A stretch of DNA of 64,000 bases from Silene latifolia. Its lineage: Eukaryota > Streptophyta > Magnoliopsida > Caryophyllales > Caryophyllaceae. Below, piece by piece: positions 38,341 to 50,114 of this stretch (positions are counted from its first letter, which is position 1; every line of letters begins with the position of its first letter). Under the pieces are notes generated by a model. The model had not been told where the DNA came from and did not search any database. It saw only the letters and a program-made list of their open reading frames with translations. Position numbers and translations under genes: made by a program. The DNA is taken from positions 42,407,969 through 42,471,968 of the forward strand of contig NC_133538.1 of assembly GCF_048544455.1 (NCBI RefSeq). The letters are read 5' to 3'.

Positions 38341-40249
38341 ATGGATTCTAGCTCTATGCCTTCTACCAACTCGACTGTTAGTTCGTCCTTGTTTGAGACG
38401 GTGGTCACTGCTACCACCACCGCCTCCGCACCTGCTAGTATAACAGCCTCTACCTCTGTTTTCCTTGTTAGTGCTGCTGGTAATGTCTTTGCTGCTGCTA
38501 GCACTACTGCTATCCCCGTTTCAGCCACCACTTCAGCCACAGCTGCTAGCACTGCTGCTAGCCCTTCTTCCTTTGTGGCGGTCTCTCGCTTCTTCACGTT
38601 GCGGCTTCAGCTAGTACTTGAGTGCACGGTGACCACCCCCTGCCGCATGGTCACCCGCGATCCACAAACCAAGCACGGGCGGCTCTACTTCCTCGTCCCG
38701 TCGGAGGACGGGCGTCTACTTCAGGTTCTAGAGGTCGGGGTCGTGCACGAGCTACACCTGATGCTGGTCGTGTTACAATCCGAGGGGACGACTCCCTCGA
38801 TTCGCACCCCGACTACCCCCAGGTAATTTTCGTTAACGATGTTCATCGCACCATATTTTTCCATTTAGTTGACTGTGAGTTTCTCCCTACCCGTTTCCTA
38901 TGCCGTACGTCACTTGAGAGGCTTGGTTTTTATGAGCCGGTGTGTGAGCTTTTGAGGGGCACGGGGATGACCGGACTTATTACTATGAGTGGCCATACCT
39001 TTAGGGAGCTGAGTCTTGAGTTCTTCAGCTCCTTCACCTTCTCCTCCAGGGCACACGATGCTGCCCCTACTAGGCTTTCTGTATCCTTTCGGTTGTTTAA
39101 CCGGACTTTTTCTATGACATTGGAGGAGTTTGGCACTAGACTCGGCCTTTCCTTCAGGGGTGTCACTACCGCCCCTAGGAAGGTCCTCCGTCAGCTTTGG
39201 CGGCCTCTGCCCCAGGCCACCTTTCCCAAGTGAAAGCTCGCTCAAGTACATCTTCCCCTTGCTCGTTACTTCCTCCGACTGATGGGAAGTACCATTTTTG
39301 GCCGAAAGAAGCCAGACAACATCACTAACACCGAGCTTTCCATTTTGGGCGGTTACCTGAACATCAACAGCGAAGGCCCCTTTGCCTTCAACATTGCCTA
39401 TTTGACCACCCAGTACTTCCAGACTTAGGGAGTGAAGACCACGGGCACCATCGTCTGCGGTGGCATAGCCACCTTTCTTGCCCATTCTCTCTTCCCTGCC
39501 TGGCCTCGTGACCTACAGTATATAGATAGAGATAGGTACTTGAGCTTAGCTTCTATGCACTCTCAGACCTGGCTGACTTCAGATTACCGGACCTGAAAGA
39601 TAGATAGTTCCTTGTCCGTAGACCTTCCTTGTAGCACCTTACCTCGTCTCGTCTCTTTGCCCACTATTGCACAGGGCGTCCGACCACCACCCTTACCCGA
39701 GTACCACTTATCGATTCTACCACCTCCTACTTTAGCCGCTTCTAGGAAGCGGGTAGACCTGAGACCGGAGAGGGATCCACACCTCCTACGAGTGGCCAGA
39801 CTTCCACGATCACACCTACCCCGATCCCTACTCCTACGCCTACTCCTGCGCCCGACCAGGCACAACAGGTTCTTCCGGCTAATTTTGTTTGTCCTCCACC
39901 CTTTGAGGCGTCTACGGTCCTGGACCAAGGGCGCCGTCACAGTTTGTTGCTTGAGATGGCAGAGAGACAGGCTCGTATGGAGAGTAACATAGCTCTCACT
40001 TTGTTCCCTCTGTACGAGTATCACATGAGGCGACACCGTCCGATTCCAGAGGGTTGGCCACACCCTTCCTTCTACCGGTACCCAGCTGAGGGGTACCCGG
40101 AGTTTGCTAGTGAGGAGGAGGAGGACGACGAGGACCCAGTGGCGGCCGCAGCGAGAGCTCAGGAGGAGCAGAGGAGGAGGAGGGAGCAGGAGGCGGACCC
40201 GGACTACACTGTGACGGTGGAGGACGTGACCGAGGAGGCTGACGAGTAG
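38341..40249 (+). pseudogene. N3 Athila-ORF1-like protein (decayed)
   Basis: ATG 38341 (MDSSSMPSTN) starts a Ser/Thr/Ala-rich N-terminus. After a frameshift near 38580-38620 comes the family core: LGFYEPVCELLRGTGMTGL, then FRELSLEFFSSF and FRLFNRTFSMTLEEFGTRLG (about 38920-39150). TGA 39231, TAG 39426 and TGA 39593 follow. After a second frameshift in 39600-39940, a Pro/Thr-rich stretch leads to a C-terminus ending in an acidic, Arg/Glu-rich tail (FASEEEEDDEDP). It resembles the plant 'ATHILA ORF-1' family, of unknown function, and is related to the N2 gene at 44654. Confidence 0.75.
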
Positions 40250-41902
40250 CTACTGGTCTACTCACTTCCCCAGTTTTCAGGCTGGCTTGGGGAAGTTCGT
40301 GTATTGTATGTTTATTCTCGCTCTTTTATTTATTTTGTCTCCTTTTTATTTTATTATTATTCGTTTCTTGGTTGTATATTCCCGTTCCCCTGTATATATC
40401 TGCTGGTGTATGCTGGAGGACAACGAGGGCGTTGTCCGTTTTGGTTTGGGGTGGGTAATGCATCCTTTTGAGTCTGCATTTGCATTTGTTTTGCATTCAC
40501 GTTTATATTTTCAGCTTGCATTTGTATTTATTTATTCCATTAAAAATCAATAAAATATTCACGTTTATTTTTGCATATAGGTTGAGTCGTAACGGTTGAT
40601 TTCGGTGATGATATTGCACTTTAACTTGTCATTTCACTTGAGCCTTGCACTTTTATTGACGGTTATTAGCTGAGTCTTACGCATAATCTACGAGTTTTTG
40701 TTCAAATATAGCTGACTGTTTAGACTTGACCTGATAAATTGGCAACCTACTTTACAATTTCTGAGTTTTAGAGCCTTATAACTGGTGACATTCATGACCA
40801 GTTTATATAGGAATTAAGAGTAGTACTCCTTGAATAGCATGTTCATCATTTTTGCACTTTTATGACATTCGATTTCTTGTCAAATGCATACATTCGGGTT
40901 TGTGGTCGGTGTCACATGCAGAGAGGTGCTTGCAAATTTTCCTTTTTTCTTATATTTTTCACCCATTTAGCTCCACTTATGCCAAATCTTGCCTTTTTGA
41001 CCCATTAGCTACATCCAAAACTGAGCCTGCCTAGTCAAGCTAGTTTAGTATGTCTTTTGCGTTATGATTTTCCATCTGCGGTATGGCCTGTGTGTATATT
41101 ATTGGAGTTGGTGGAGGATGAAGGAAAGGAATATGAGAAGAAAAAAAAAGAATTGAAAAAAAAGAGAATTACGTGAAGAAAAGGAAAAAAAGAAAAAAGA
41201 AAAAAAAAAGAAAAAAAAGAAAGAGTGAATCACGTGTGAAAACCAGAAAAAAAAAAGATTGAAAAAGTTATTAATTTGATTTATTTTATTCATTAAGACG
41301 GTATTAAAAAAGAGAAGTTTGTGACCGTCTCACTCTTACGTTTTATTCTATATTTTTGAGGAGATTGTGTATTTGGATGGTGAGTTGTGTGCCAAATTAT
41401 TATATGGCCCTGTCTAGGAACTAGCTTGGCGCTTTTACCTCCACATTTCCATAAATTTTTTTGCCTTTTCTCACCTGAACCTCACTATTCCTATACTATT
41501 TGTAAGCCCTCGACTGTGACGGATATTATTGGTTGGATTGTTTGCATTAGTACTTGAATCGTCTTTCATTTTTGTTGCAAGCATGCTATGTAGGTCGCAG
41601 TTTAGGTGATTGACTGTTTCTCTTTCTCTCTTTTACATATAATTCACCCTTTGCTTCATGAGAGAAGAGTGACCAAGTGAGAGTCCGATTTTGTTGGTCT
41701 TGCAAGGTCGATAGGTCGGCTCTATTTCTGAACAACTCATAACTCGTTTGCGTATTGACTGCTGTAGCTGTAACTGTTGATTTTTGTTGCATTAAATTGG
41801 TTCAAGTAGAAAAGTTATAGCTAGCTCTGAATTATCATTTCTGTTCCATTAGTTGCATTTTAGTTTACTCGAGGACGGGTAAAGGTTCGGTTTGGGGAGA
41901 TT
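40250..41902 (+). other. N3 3' UTR with A-rich tract and polypurine tract
   Basis: Collinear with 3400-5015 of element D. The GAAAA tract lies at 41120-41262. 'actcgaggacgggtaaagg' (41868) precedes the polypurine tract tttggggagatt ending at 41902. Confidence 0.85.
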
Positions 41903-43371
41903 TGATACGTGCATTTTGCATAGTCTTTTTAGCCTATTTTTGCACGTATTTCCTTATACTTTTGTACTGTTTATATTGCATTTTGCCCCGAATTGGCTAC
42001 TTTGGTTCGTCTTGTCTATTTTGCAGGGATGAACGTGAAAGTAGTAGAATCGTATCATTTTCGCCTATTTTGCATGCATTTTGAGGAGACGAGATTTTTC
42101 AGTGTGAGATATTGCATTGGGATGCGTGAAGGAACGGTCTACAAAGCAGTCGGCTACGAGTTGGAGCTGTTTCAGAGGAATAACACTCGATCAAGGACAT
42201 TTATTAGTTGATCAAGTGGTTTTAGTGGCTTTGGAGGTCGATCGAGCAGTCTATTTTACTCGATCAACAATGCTGGAAATAGAGGTTACTCGATCGAGCA
42301 GTATTTCTACTCGATCGAGTGGAATGCTTGAAGAAGTACTCGATCGAGCTGTTTCAAACTGCTCGATCGAGTGGTTTGGTATCTCACGGACCTTAATTAG
42401 TCCGTGTTACCTATTTTAGTTTTTGGACTTCGCTAATTTCTATTTAAACGCATAATAATTAGGTCATTAGCATCTATCTTTTCATCTATCATTTTTACAC
42501 TACTCTTGAACGCTACTTTTCTCCCTTCACTGTAACTTTTGCTTTCGGGGTTATTTTGCTTGGATCTTGTGTTCTTTACGCCGGAATTCTCGCGATTGCA
42601 ATGTCTTACTCTCCTTTATTCTTAATCTATTATTCGTTTGCTTTGATTCTCTTGTTTAGTTATCTTAATTTCTGCCCTAATCTCTTTTATGCGATTTTAT
42701 TATTATTTCAATATGTTTGCCATTATTTCATGCATAATTATTAGTCTTGACAATATTAATAATATGAGTAGCTAATTTATTTCATGTTGGGATTAGGGGA
42801 TCTATGGTATAAATGTGATGATGTAGTGAATAGGTTAGATGAATTATTTGTGAGACTTTGTCCCCATGGCAATTTAACTGTATTTATCGACTTAGTTGAG
42901 TGCACGCTTCTAAGTTACCCTTTAATCTGGTTAAATTTATTCCTGGATCGGAAGATTGGACTAAATAGACCTGCAATGAACAGTAGACGACCCTGACGAG
43001 GACGGAAGTTAAGTTGGTGGAAATCTAGGATAGAAAGTGGACCGAAAGGACCTTTTAATATCCGTCTCGCAGTAATTCATCTAAACTATTTGCAGTTGAG
43101 TCATTAGGCTACCATAGTGAACTGAAATCCTGACATGTTCCTTCTTTATTGATCATCTTTATTACATTTTCTTGCTTTTACTGCTCTTTCTTTACTACTC
43201 TTTCCTTTAAGCCTTTATTTAGTTTAGAAACCAAATTACAACCCCCCATTTGTGACCAAATAGACGGACCTTTTACAGATATCTTGCCTCCCTGTAGAGA
43301 TCAACCTGACTTCCCTAGCTATATAGTTAGTTTAGTTGGCTATTTTTGATAGGTATACGACTGCCCTGTCA
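41903..43371 (+). mobile_element. N3 3' LTR
   Basis: 1469 bases, uninterrupted, ends ...CCCTGTCA then aggtt. It gives the pre-insertion sequence (agctatatagttag) at the N4 target. Confidence 0.94.
42187..42372. repeat. TCGATCGA palindrome cluster 8 (N3 3' LTR)
   Basis: Five exact octamers. One copy exact in the 5' LTR (agtcgatcgagtgg) is agttgatcaagtgg here, so single units decay by C-to-T and G-to-A changes. Confidence 0.9.
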
Positions 43372-43751
43372 AGGTTACGATGGTGTGGTTAGAGGTAAAG
43401 AAAACATGTTAGAGATATTTGTGTTGAAGCTAAAAGGTAGTCCATTGTTTGCATAATAATTGTTATAGTATGAAGAAAACGAGTTGAATGAGGTAATGTA
43501 TTTGTTAGATTAATACGTTGTATTTGTGTAGTAGTAATGTGATGTGAATGAATATATTAACCAGTGCCGATATTCGAGTTCATTTTTGGAATCGACATGC
43601 GTTGCTGTTTTGCAGGATTCTTTAGTTAATCTTATATTTCCGACCTCATATCTAGCCTTGTTTAATTGAGTACGAGTGACTACTAGACCGAGTAGACCTC
43701 ATTCATCTATTTAGGAAGCTATTACGTCTAGAAAGTTGGAATTTCCTACGA

Positions 43752-43828
43752 AAACTCGACCGAGTAGCTCAAACTCGATCGAGTGGAGGCCACTCGATCG
43801 AGTAACATAGTTACTTGATCAAGTAAGT
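43752..43828. repeat. TCGATCGA palindrome cluster 9 (N2, ahead of its ORF)
   Basis: Two exact octamers plus degenerate copies (ctcgaccgag, cttgatcaag), followed by a pyrimidine-rich stretch (43862-43910) and the leader exon. Confidence 0.85.
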
Positions 43829-44015
43829 GCTACAGTACCCGGGGAATTGCGGGTTCATAACCCTTTTCTTTTGTTCTTTCTTCTCATTCTTTCTTCTTTT
43901 CGCAAACCCTAATTCCTAATCTCTCTCCAAATCCTTTGATTCTTGTTGATTTTGGTGCTTAAACCTTGGTATTTTAGTTGCTTAATCCGCTCTTGTTGCT
44001 TATCCATTGATCAAG

Positions 44016-44653
44016 GTATGAATACTTGTTCTATTTTGATGTTTTAACTAGTAGAAACATATAAGATGTTGGAAATTGTTGGAGAAATGGATTTATATGA
44101 ATTAAATCTTGCTTCTAATTGTTGCAATATGATCTAGATGCTTTCCTTTGATGATTATTATTGTTGACTATGCAAAAATCAAATTAAATTAGATGTTAAT
44201 ATGACTCAAAAATTCTAGGGTTTGGGATTTTAAATTGATTTTTGGTTGTCTTTTGGGTGTAAAAGGGGGAAAATTGAGTAATCTATGTCATACATATCAT
44301 GTTTAGGGTTGATTTTTGTGATTTTCACTCAAAAATTTGCCTTAAAACTCCATTTTAAAAGTGCCCCAAATTGAAATTCGTCTCATGTTGTGGAGAAATT
44401 GGTTTGTATGTGAACATGTTTTGGAAGTTTGAGTTCTAAAAGTAGTAGTAGTAATGTTAATTCATGCTAAATATGTCAAAAAATTTACAGCTGTAGAGAC
44501 CGTCTGAAGACTAGAATTGAGAATTTTACTTCTAATTTTGGATTGTTGGTGATAGTGTGTACTTAGTTGCTCTTTTCTATGAACGTACATGAATGTTTTA
44601 CATATTTTCAAGTATATATGTGGTTGTATATTTAAGCCATGTATTGAAAACAG
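44016..44653 (+). other. Predicted leader intron of the N2 ORF1-like gene
   Basis: Donor CAAG|GTATGA at 44016 and acceptor GAAAACAG at 44653, the start codon following at once. T-rich interior. Same arrangement as in N3. Confidence 0.6.
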
Positions 44654-46218
44654 ATGCCGAGGCCAACCGTGGGAACCAGACAAAGCAAGAGAGGGAGGGC
44701 TTCTGAGCCCGAAGTAGGAGAGGGAAGTGGCCCTGTAGTCCCGGCCGTTCCGGAATACCCGTCTTTAGTCTTTGTGGATTTTGCACAAAGGAAGAGGTTT
44801 GTGGCTTTGCAGGGCCGTAAGATGAGACCCACCCGCTGTATAGATACGACCCTTCTGACTGACATGGGGATTGAGACCGACGTTAGGCATATTTTCGAGA
44901 CCTTGGGGATGACTGGGTTGTATCACCTCCGTAAGCACTCCTATGCCTTTTTTACTCTTGAGTTCATGAGCTCGTTTAAATACGAGGCAGTGAAAGAAAA
45001 TGGGGAGTTCCGCCTCATGAACACCAGCTTTGTCTTGACAATGGACTTGTTTGCTTCTCACCTTGGCCTTACTAAACCCGCCAAGGGAGCTCTTCAGGAC
45101 ATACCATCGGAGTGTGGGGTTATTAGTCTTATGCCTTGTCTTACTGGGAAACCAGCTCCTACTTCAAGTAACATGTTGATTAATGATGTTTAACATGTCA
45201 CTTTGAAGATTTTCCTTCGTGCTTTAACATGTCTTCTTTACGAGAGAAAGGATGTGAGTAAGTTGAACTCACATGAGTTGATGTTGTTAATGGCGTACCT
45301 TAACCCCGAACGGTCTCAGAGAGTGACCTTTAGTGCCCTTGCCATGGTGTGTGCCAGTCTAGCTTTGATGGCCTCGTTTGACACTAGATTCCTGAGTTAT
45401 GGTGCCATTGCCACACGTTTAGCAGAGAGGTTGACATCCTTCAAGGCTTCCTCGGCCTATACTCCCTTGACCACCACAGTACCTACCTTAGACCGTCAGT
45501 ACTTTCTCGACCAGAAATGGTTGATAACTTTGGCGGATGGGAGTTTAGCATGGAGGGTGTGGGGTATGAGTTGGATGCGGATACCAGCCCCAGAGCATCT
45601 CCCATTGACAGAGCCTTTACCTGCGGCAGTGGTGTCTGCCGAATCTAACGAGGATGAGGAGGAGGAGGGGCATCATGCGAGGTAGACATACCTCATTGAC
45701 CCGGACATCCTACAGTTTATGCCCGAGCCGAGGAAGGGGAAAAACGAAAAAGCTGAGGAGGACCGGCCTAGGTTGGGGAGGGGACCACGCAGAGTGAGGT
45801 AGAGAGTGGCTGGGACTCAGCCAGAGCAGCCAGCGCCACCACAGTATCAGTTCCCTGGTTACCCTCCCTTTTACAGCCCGGAGATGCGTGAGAGCTACCT
45901 TGCCTAGAGAGTGTCCTCTACCTTGAAAATTCGGAACTTGCATGAGATGGCGTATGTTCAGGGAATTGGGACCTCGGGACCTCATCCGGTTTGGTGGAGG
46001 GATTGGACGACAGCAGCGGGGTTTTCCACTCTTATGGGGTGGACATGTCTACCTGGGGAGAGCCTTGGGTGTTCCCCTACGGTGGTTTGACCCCTTGGCA
46101 CGTGAGACCAGATGCTGGAGCCGGTGGTGATGCGGGTCTTGGTGCGTCAGGAGCAGGCACTTCGGGTGATGTTGGTGATGAGGATGCAGTGATGGATGAG
46201 CAGCAACAGCATGAGTGA
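44654..46218 (+). pseudogene. N2 Athila-ORF1-like protein (decayed)
   Basis: ATG 44654 (MPRPTVGTRQSKRGR) gives a basic N-terminus, then the core: FETLGMTGLYHLRKHSYAFF, LEFMSSFKYEA, FVLTMDLFASHLGL (44890-45070). The frame continues through TAA 45191 and stops TAG 45683, 45800 and 45905, then shifts near 46000 into a Gly/Asp-rich acidic end. Order and motifs parallel the N3 gene (GMTGL, then LEF.SSF, then LG), so the two are related. Finding it in an element with chromovirus-type LTRs is unexpected. Function unknown. Confidence 0.75.
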
Positions 46219-46439
46219 TGATACTCCATTTCCTTCTTTTATGTTCGTAGTTTATGATGGATATTAGTTTGTTTTCAGTTGGTACTTTTGGACTTGGTTT
46301 GTATCGGCGGCCATAAGGCCGTACTTGCGTATTTCTGGACTTGTTTTACCGGATTTGTGGGTCGGGTTAGCATCCCTACTCGTATTTGTGTGATTATATG
46401 CATTATGTTTGGAGCTTTGGGAATTTTGTGACTTGTGGC

Positions 46440-46592
46440 AACTCGATCGAGTGCCCCTCACTCGATCGAGTAGCTGCAGGTGTGTCAGTGGGAGGGGTAT
46501 TCTGATCTCGGGCTACTCGATCGAGTAGCTTATGGACTCGATCGAGTAGAGCCAACTCGATCGAGTGTCTGACCAACTCGATCGAGTGTCAC
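46440..46592. repeat. TCGATCGA palindrome cluster 10 (N2, after its ORF)
   Basis: Six exact ACTCGATCGAGT-type units downstream of the acidic C-terminus. Unlike the others it follows rather than precedes a gene. Confidence 0.92.
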
Positions 46593-47996
46593 TGTTACAA
46601 GCACATTTTAAGGTTTAAATTGTTTGAATATTCATATTCGTGGATGTTTTTATATTACTCATGGTTTTTGGTGGGTAGTAACATGTTGTAGCTTCACGGT
46701 TGGTCATGTTTTGGCTTGCGGTTGAATTATGAGTGAAATTTTGTGTGGTATAGGTGCGTCGAGACAATAAGACATATTGTTGCAGGAACTTGATATGCGA
46801 GTGATGTTGTTTAAGTTCATATTTGTATATATATACATATATATCTATGTTTTGCGAGTAATGGTTAAGTAATGTCAAGAGAGTGTTGTTTCTGTCATGG
46901 GTCGGATATGGATTTTGGATCACTTCACGCAGTATTAACGGTATTTGTGTTACCTTGTAATCTTCATGCGGGTACCATCTGTCGTGGTTTAATAGAATCT
47001 TATGTTTATAATATTCTCACTTGTTCAGTATGGTTGTATAATATAGAATTATTGGGTTGCTGCTAGTTTGTCACAATGTATAAAACTGTGTTGTAGTCCG
47101 TAATTTTAGTGGTTTATATTTGTATGAGTTGTAATCACGTCATGTCCGTTAGTAAATAGTGTTTATGTGAATCAATATGGTTTTGGTGGTTTATGAGTAA
47201 TGTCAAAATAATGTTGTTGTGTCGGTCTGAGAGATAGGAAAGTCGTTTGATGGTGAACTTCGGGGACGAAGTTCCTTTTAAGAGGGGAAGAGTAATGTCA
47301 CAAATGAAAAATGATGTAATTATAGCAATGTTACGGTATATTATGGTATTTTTTTTTAAGTATGTGAATAATTGCTTCAATAGTTTCATATGTGTGTTTT
47401 ATAGTGTCATATGTATGTTTTGGTAGCTCCATAGTGGTGGTAGTACATTTGAGTAACGATTTATAACATTTGTCGAATGGTATAGCAGGTTTTATGCTTT
47501 ATTTTGGTGATATTTTAAAGTGATGACTTAAAACTTTAATGATTTTAGCGGAATTGTGTTGTAAGGTCAGGGTAATTGAGTTCAATGAAACATGTGTCGT
47601 GGTGAATTGGTGACAAATCAGTTGGGTTGTGTATTTTAGTAAGTGGTAGTTGTTGCCCGGTGATGAATGAATGTATAATCTTGCAATCGTGTTGGTACAT
47701 GCCTGAGTAATTCGATGTAGTAGTATAAGTGATAGTCGAGTTGATTGTGTTGGTGTATGATATGTGTTCTGTAGCTCAAAAGGAAGTTAGTAGTTGTTAA
47801 GGTTTGAGGGTGTGACGTGTGTTAGGTGGTTGAAGATGATGATGTTTGATAGACATACGTAGTGAGATAATATTATTAAACAGTTTTGTTGACCTGTGTC
47901 GGGTAAACGGTGGTGTTGACTTTAGTTCTTTGTCGTGTGGTCCGGGAGAGGATGAGCCGAACTTCGGGGACGAAATTCTTTTTAAGGGGGAAAGAC
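46593..47996 (+). other. N2 3' region with two pol-tail/polypurine signatures
   Basis: Non-coding. 'aacttcggggacgaagttcc' followed by ttttaagaggggaaga occurs at 47259-47291. A second copy, cttcggggacgaaattc then ttttaagggggaaaga, ends at 47995 directly before the 3' LTR. In Tekay-type elements this stretch encodes the last pol residues (NFGDE) and doubles as the approach to the polypurine tract. No other pol remains. Confidence 0.75.
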
Positions 47997-49332
47997 TATA
48001 ATACCCGTCCTTTTAGGGACCCGTTGACTGACGTTGACCGACCTTAGTGACATGTATTAGTCTTTAAGGAAACCTTACGAGCGTTGTCTTGTGACGTAAC
48101 AAGCTTTGGGTGTGTGGTACTCGATCTAGTCGAGGCCACTCGATCGAGTAGCCTTGAGGCTCGATCGAGTAGAGGCCACTCGATCGAGTAAGTTAGTTAC
48201 TCAATCGAGTAGCGTCTTTTCAGTGGGGATTAATAATCGTGTTTTGGCAGAATCGCAAATCATTTCCGCCTCTTACTAGAATCCTAAAAGTCTTCTCTCC
48301 TTCTTCCCTTCACCCTAGATCCTTCCATGGAAGCCTTTGAGAATGCTTGTGCCGTAGGGATAGGTTGCTTGAGTCGGGTAGCGGCCTTGACGCCGGTATG
48401 CTATGCGTAGGTATGTCATCGTCATCGTCTTTGTCGTTGTCGTTTTAAGTTAGGGTTGTAGTGGTTGTGATAGGTTGTTGCACTGTTTGTATAGGTGTAT
48501 TGCTTTCTTGGTTGATGTCGTATGATTGATCGTGGAATCGCTGCGGTTGGTTAAAGGTAGGTTCGCCTACTCAGTTTCTGTCGGTTGTCTAGTGTGTCGT
48601 TTGTTGTGTTGTTTGTGGCGTCGGTATGATTGGATTGTTTGAGGTATTGATTGCTGTGATTGTGGCGGTTGTTGGTATATATTGTTGATTGTTGTTGTAT
48701 AACTGTCGGTGATATTCGGGGCGCGTCCATGGCTGAGTGGAGTCACTTGCGGGAGTGGCTTCGCGCCCTTGATTTGCCCTCTGTGGTACCTGCCACAGGA
48801 GGGGATGTGGACATTAATGGTCATCGGTTTATCGCTCGGTATGATGACCGGGTATTTGGTGGGTACGGCTGCGGTCCCCCACTGGAAGGGTTGGTCCAGT
48901 GGATAGTCGGTGACGGTGATTGGTTGGAGTAGTTGTGGCTTGTGTGTGTGCTTGGTTGTGTTTGTAGTATGTTGGCTGTTGATGTTGTGTCATACTTCAG
49001 TTACTGACCTTATGTGGTTTGTCTTCTTGTTATTTCTGTTGTGTCTGTCGTGATCCCTTATGGTGAGCAGTCGGTCTTACAGGTGATGTCTTGGAAGTTA
49101 GCTGGAGTCTTGGCAGGGATGGGTCATTCACAAGTTACGACAAAGATAGTTCACGTAAGGGTGTTGAGTTATATCTTTTGTATCAGTAGTTTTGGTTTAA
49201 TAACTTGTAATAAACTATAAATGTTCTTTTATTGACTTTTGATGATTGCTTTCCTCGGGCAACCGAGATGGTAATGCATTTATATGCTAGGGAAGGTCTT
49301 GCTAAGGCTCCTTGGTATATGGGGGTGTTACA
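47997..49332 (+). mobile_element. N2 3' LTR
   Basis: 1336 bases; first bases TATAATACCC (TG changed to TA). Includes palindrome cluster 11 and ends GTGTTACA, then aaaac. Confidence 0.92.
48118..48215. repeat. TCGATCGA palindrome cluster 11 (N2 3' LTR)
   Basis: Three exact octamers and two degenerate ones, at the same place as cluster 4. Confidence 0.88.
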
Positions 49333-50114
49333 AAAACATCCCAAAAAACACCAATGTTGGAACCATGGGAAAATATCAAAGGGTTTTCATAGATCTGGGA
49401 ACAGCATAAGACACCGCGCTGGAGATACTTGCTTCAGAAGGAATGCTGTAACCCATTGATCCGACTCCGGACCCACCTAAACACAGGAGAAACCGATTCT
49501 GGGATGGTAATGCTTATTGCCAATACCATCAAGGCAAGGGCCATGACACCGAAACCTGTTTCAAACTCAAGCATGTCATTCAAGATATGATCGAGGTTGA
49601 CAAAATCATAGTCGCGCCTCTCAGTCAAGACAATCCTCCTGAATGTCTCAAGCCAAACAACAAAGTCGAACGTTCTCAAAGGACATTCACTAATCTCAAC
49701 ACAACTTATGCAGCAGCTCTTGAAAGGCTCATGACTGAAGGGAAGCTACAACCAATCGGGCCCACTTCGGATCCGCCTGAATGCAGGAAAACTCGTTTCT
49801 GGGATGGCAATGCCTATTGCCAATATCATTATGGAAAAGGTCATGATACTGAAACATTCTTCAAACTGAAACATGCTATTCAAGATATGATCGAGAACCG
49901 CGAACTCATAGCTTCATCTCTATGCCAACCAAGTGATGAAAACAACCCTAATGAACATCTCATTCTACAAGGAGATGAAAGCCTCATGGACTATTGTTCT
50001 CATATCATCCCAAACAACAAGAGTGAAGTGCTCAAGTGGATCAGTGCTCAAGAACAAAAATTCAAGCCGCTGGATGCTGTGAAGGAGACCTTCGAGGAGG
50101 AAAGTGATGATTAG
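49333..50114 (+). pseudogene. gag: N1 Tat/Ogre-like Gag, 3' portion with duplicated zinc-knuckle module
   Basis: One frame runs from about 49409, with TAA 49449, to TAG 50112. It holds two tandem copies of a ~95-residue module: a DPTPDPP or GPTSDPPE segment, RFWDGNAYCQYH..KGHDTE, then KLKH.IQDMIE. The first is at 49450-49595 and the second at 49715-49900. The knuckle is C-x2-H-x4-H-x4-C, the form seen in Tat/Ogre Gag; the last Cys is Phe in the second copy. A further copy lies before N2 at 21280-21465. The C-terminus is acidic (EEESDD). Confidence 0.8.

Larger units (their letters stand above)
23885..43371 (+). mobile_element. N3: Athila-type non-autonomous element with gag-pro and an ORF1-like gene
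   Basis: 5' LTR is 23885-25306 plus 34144-34191 (split by N4); 3' LTR is 41903-43371. Both start TGATACGTGC and end CCCTGTCA, with rebuilt lengths of 1470 and 1469 bases. Flanks aggtc/aggtt match at four of five bases. Without N4 it is about 10.65 kb. Order is tRNA-Asp primer site, gag-pro, palindrome cluster, spliced ORF1-like gene, A-rich tract, polypurine tract. No reverse transcriptase or integrase lies between protease and ORF1. Confidence 0.93.
21962..49332 (+). mobile_element. N2: chromovirus-like non-autonomous LTR element with an Athila-ORF1-like gene
   Basis: LTRs 21962-23298 (1337 bp) and 47997-49332 (1336 bp) start T(G/A)TAATACCCGTCC and end GGGGGTGTTACA. Flanks aaaat and aaaac match at four of five bases. 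The iMet primer site follows the 5' LTR. The polypurine tract is preceded by 'cttcggggacgaa', the usual end of Tekay-type pol reading frames. With N3 removed the element is about 7.9 kb and holds one spliced-looking ORF but no reverse transcriptase or integrase. Confidence 0.88.

Noticed and set aside
38910..39485. 191-codon ORF on the minus strand
   Set aside because: It is the shadow of the N3 ORF1-like gene, whose plus-strand frame carries the family motifs.
43372..46260. N2 ORF1-like gene as an envelope gene
   Set aside because: No signal peptide or membrane segment is visible; the motifs fit the ATHILA ORF-1 type instead.
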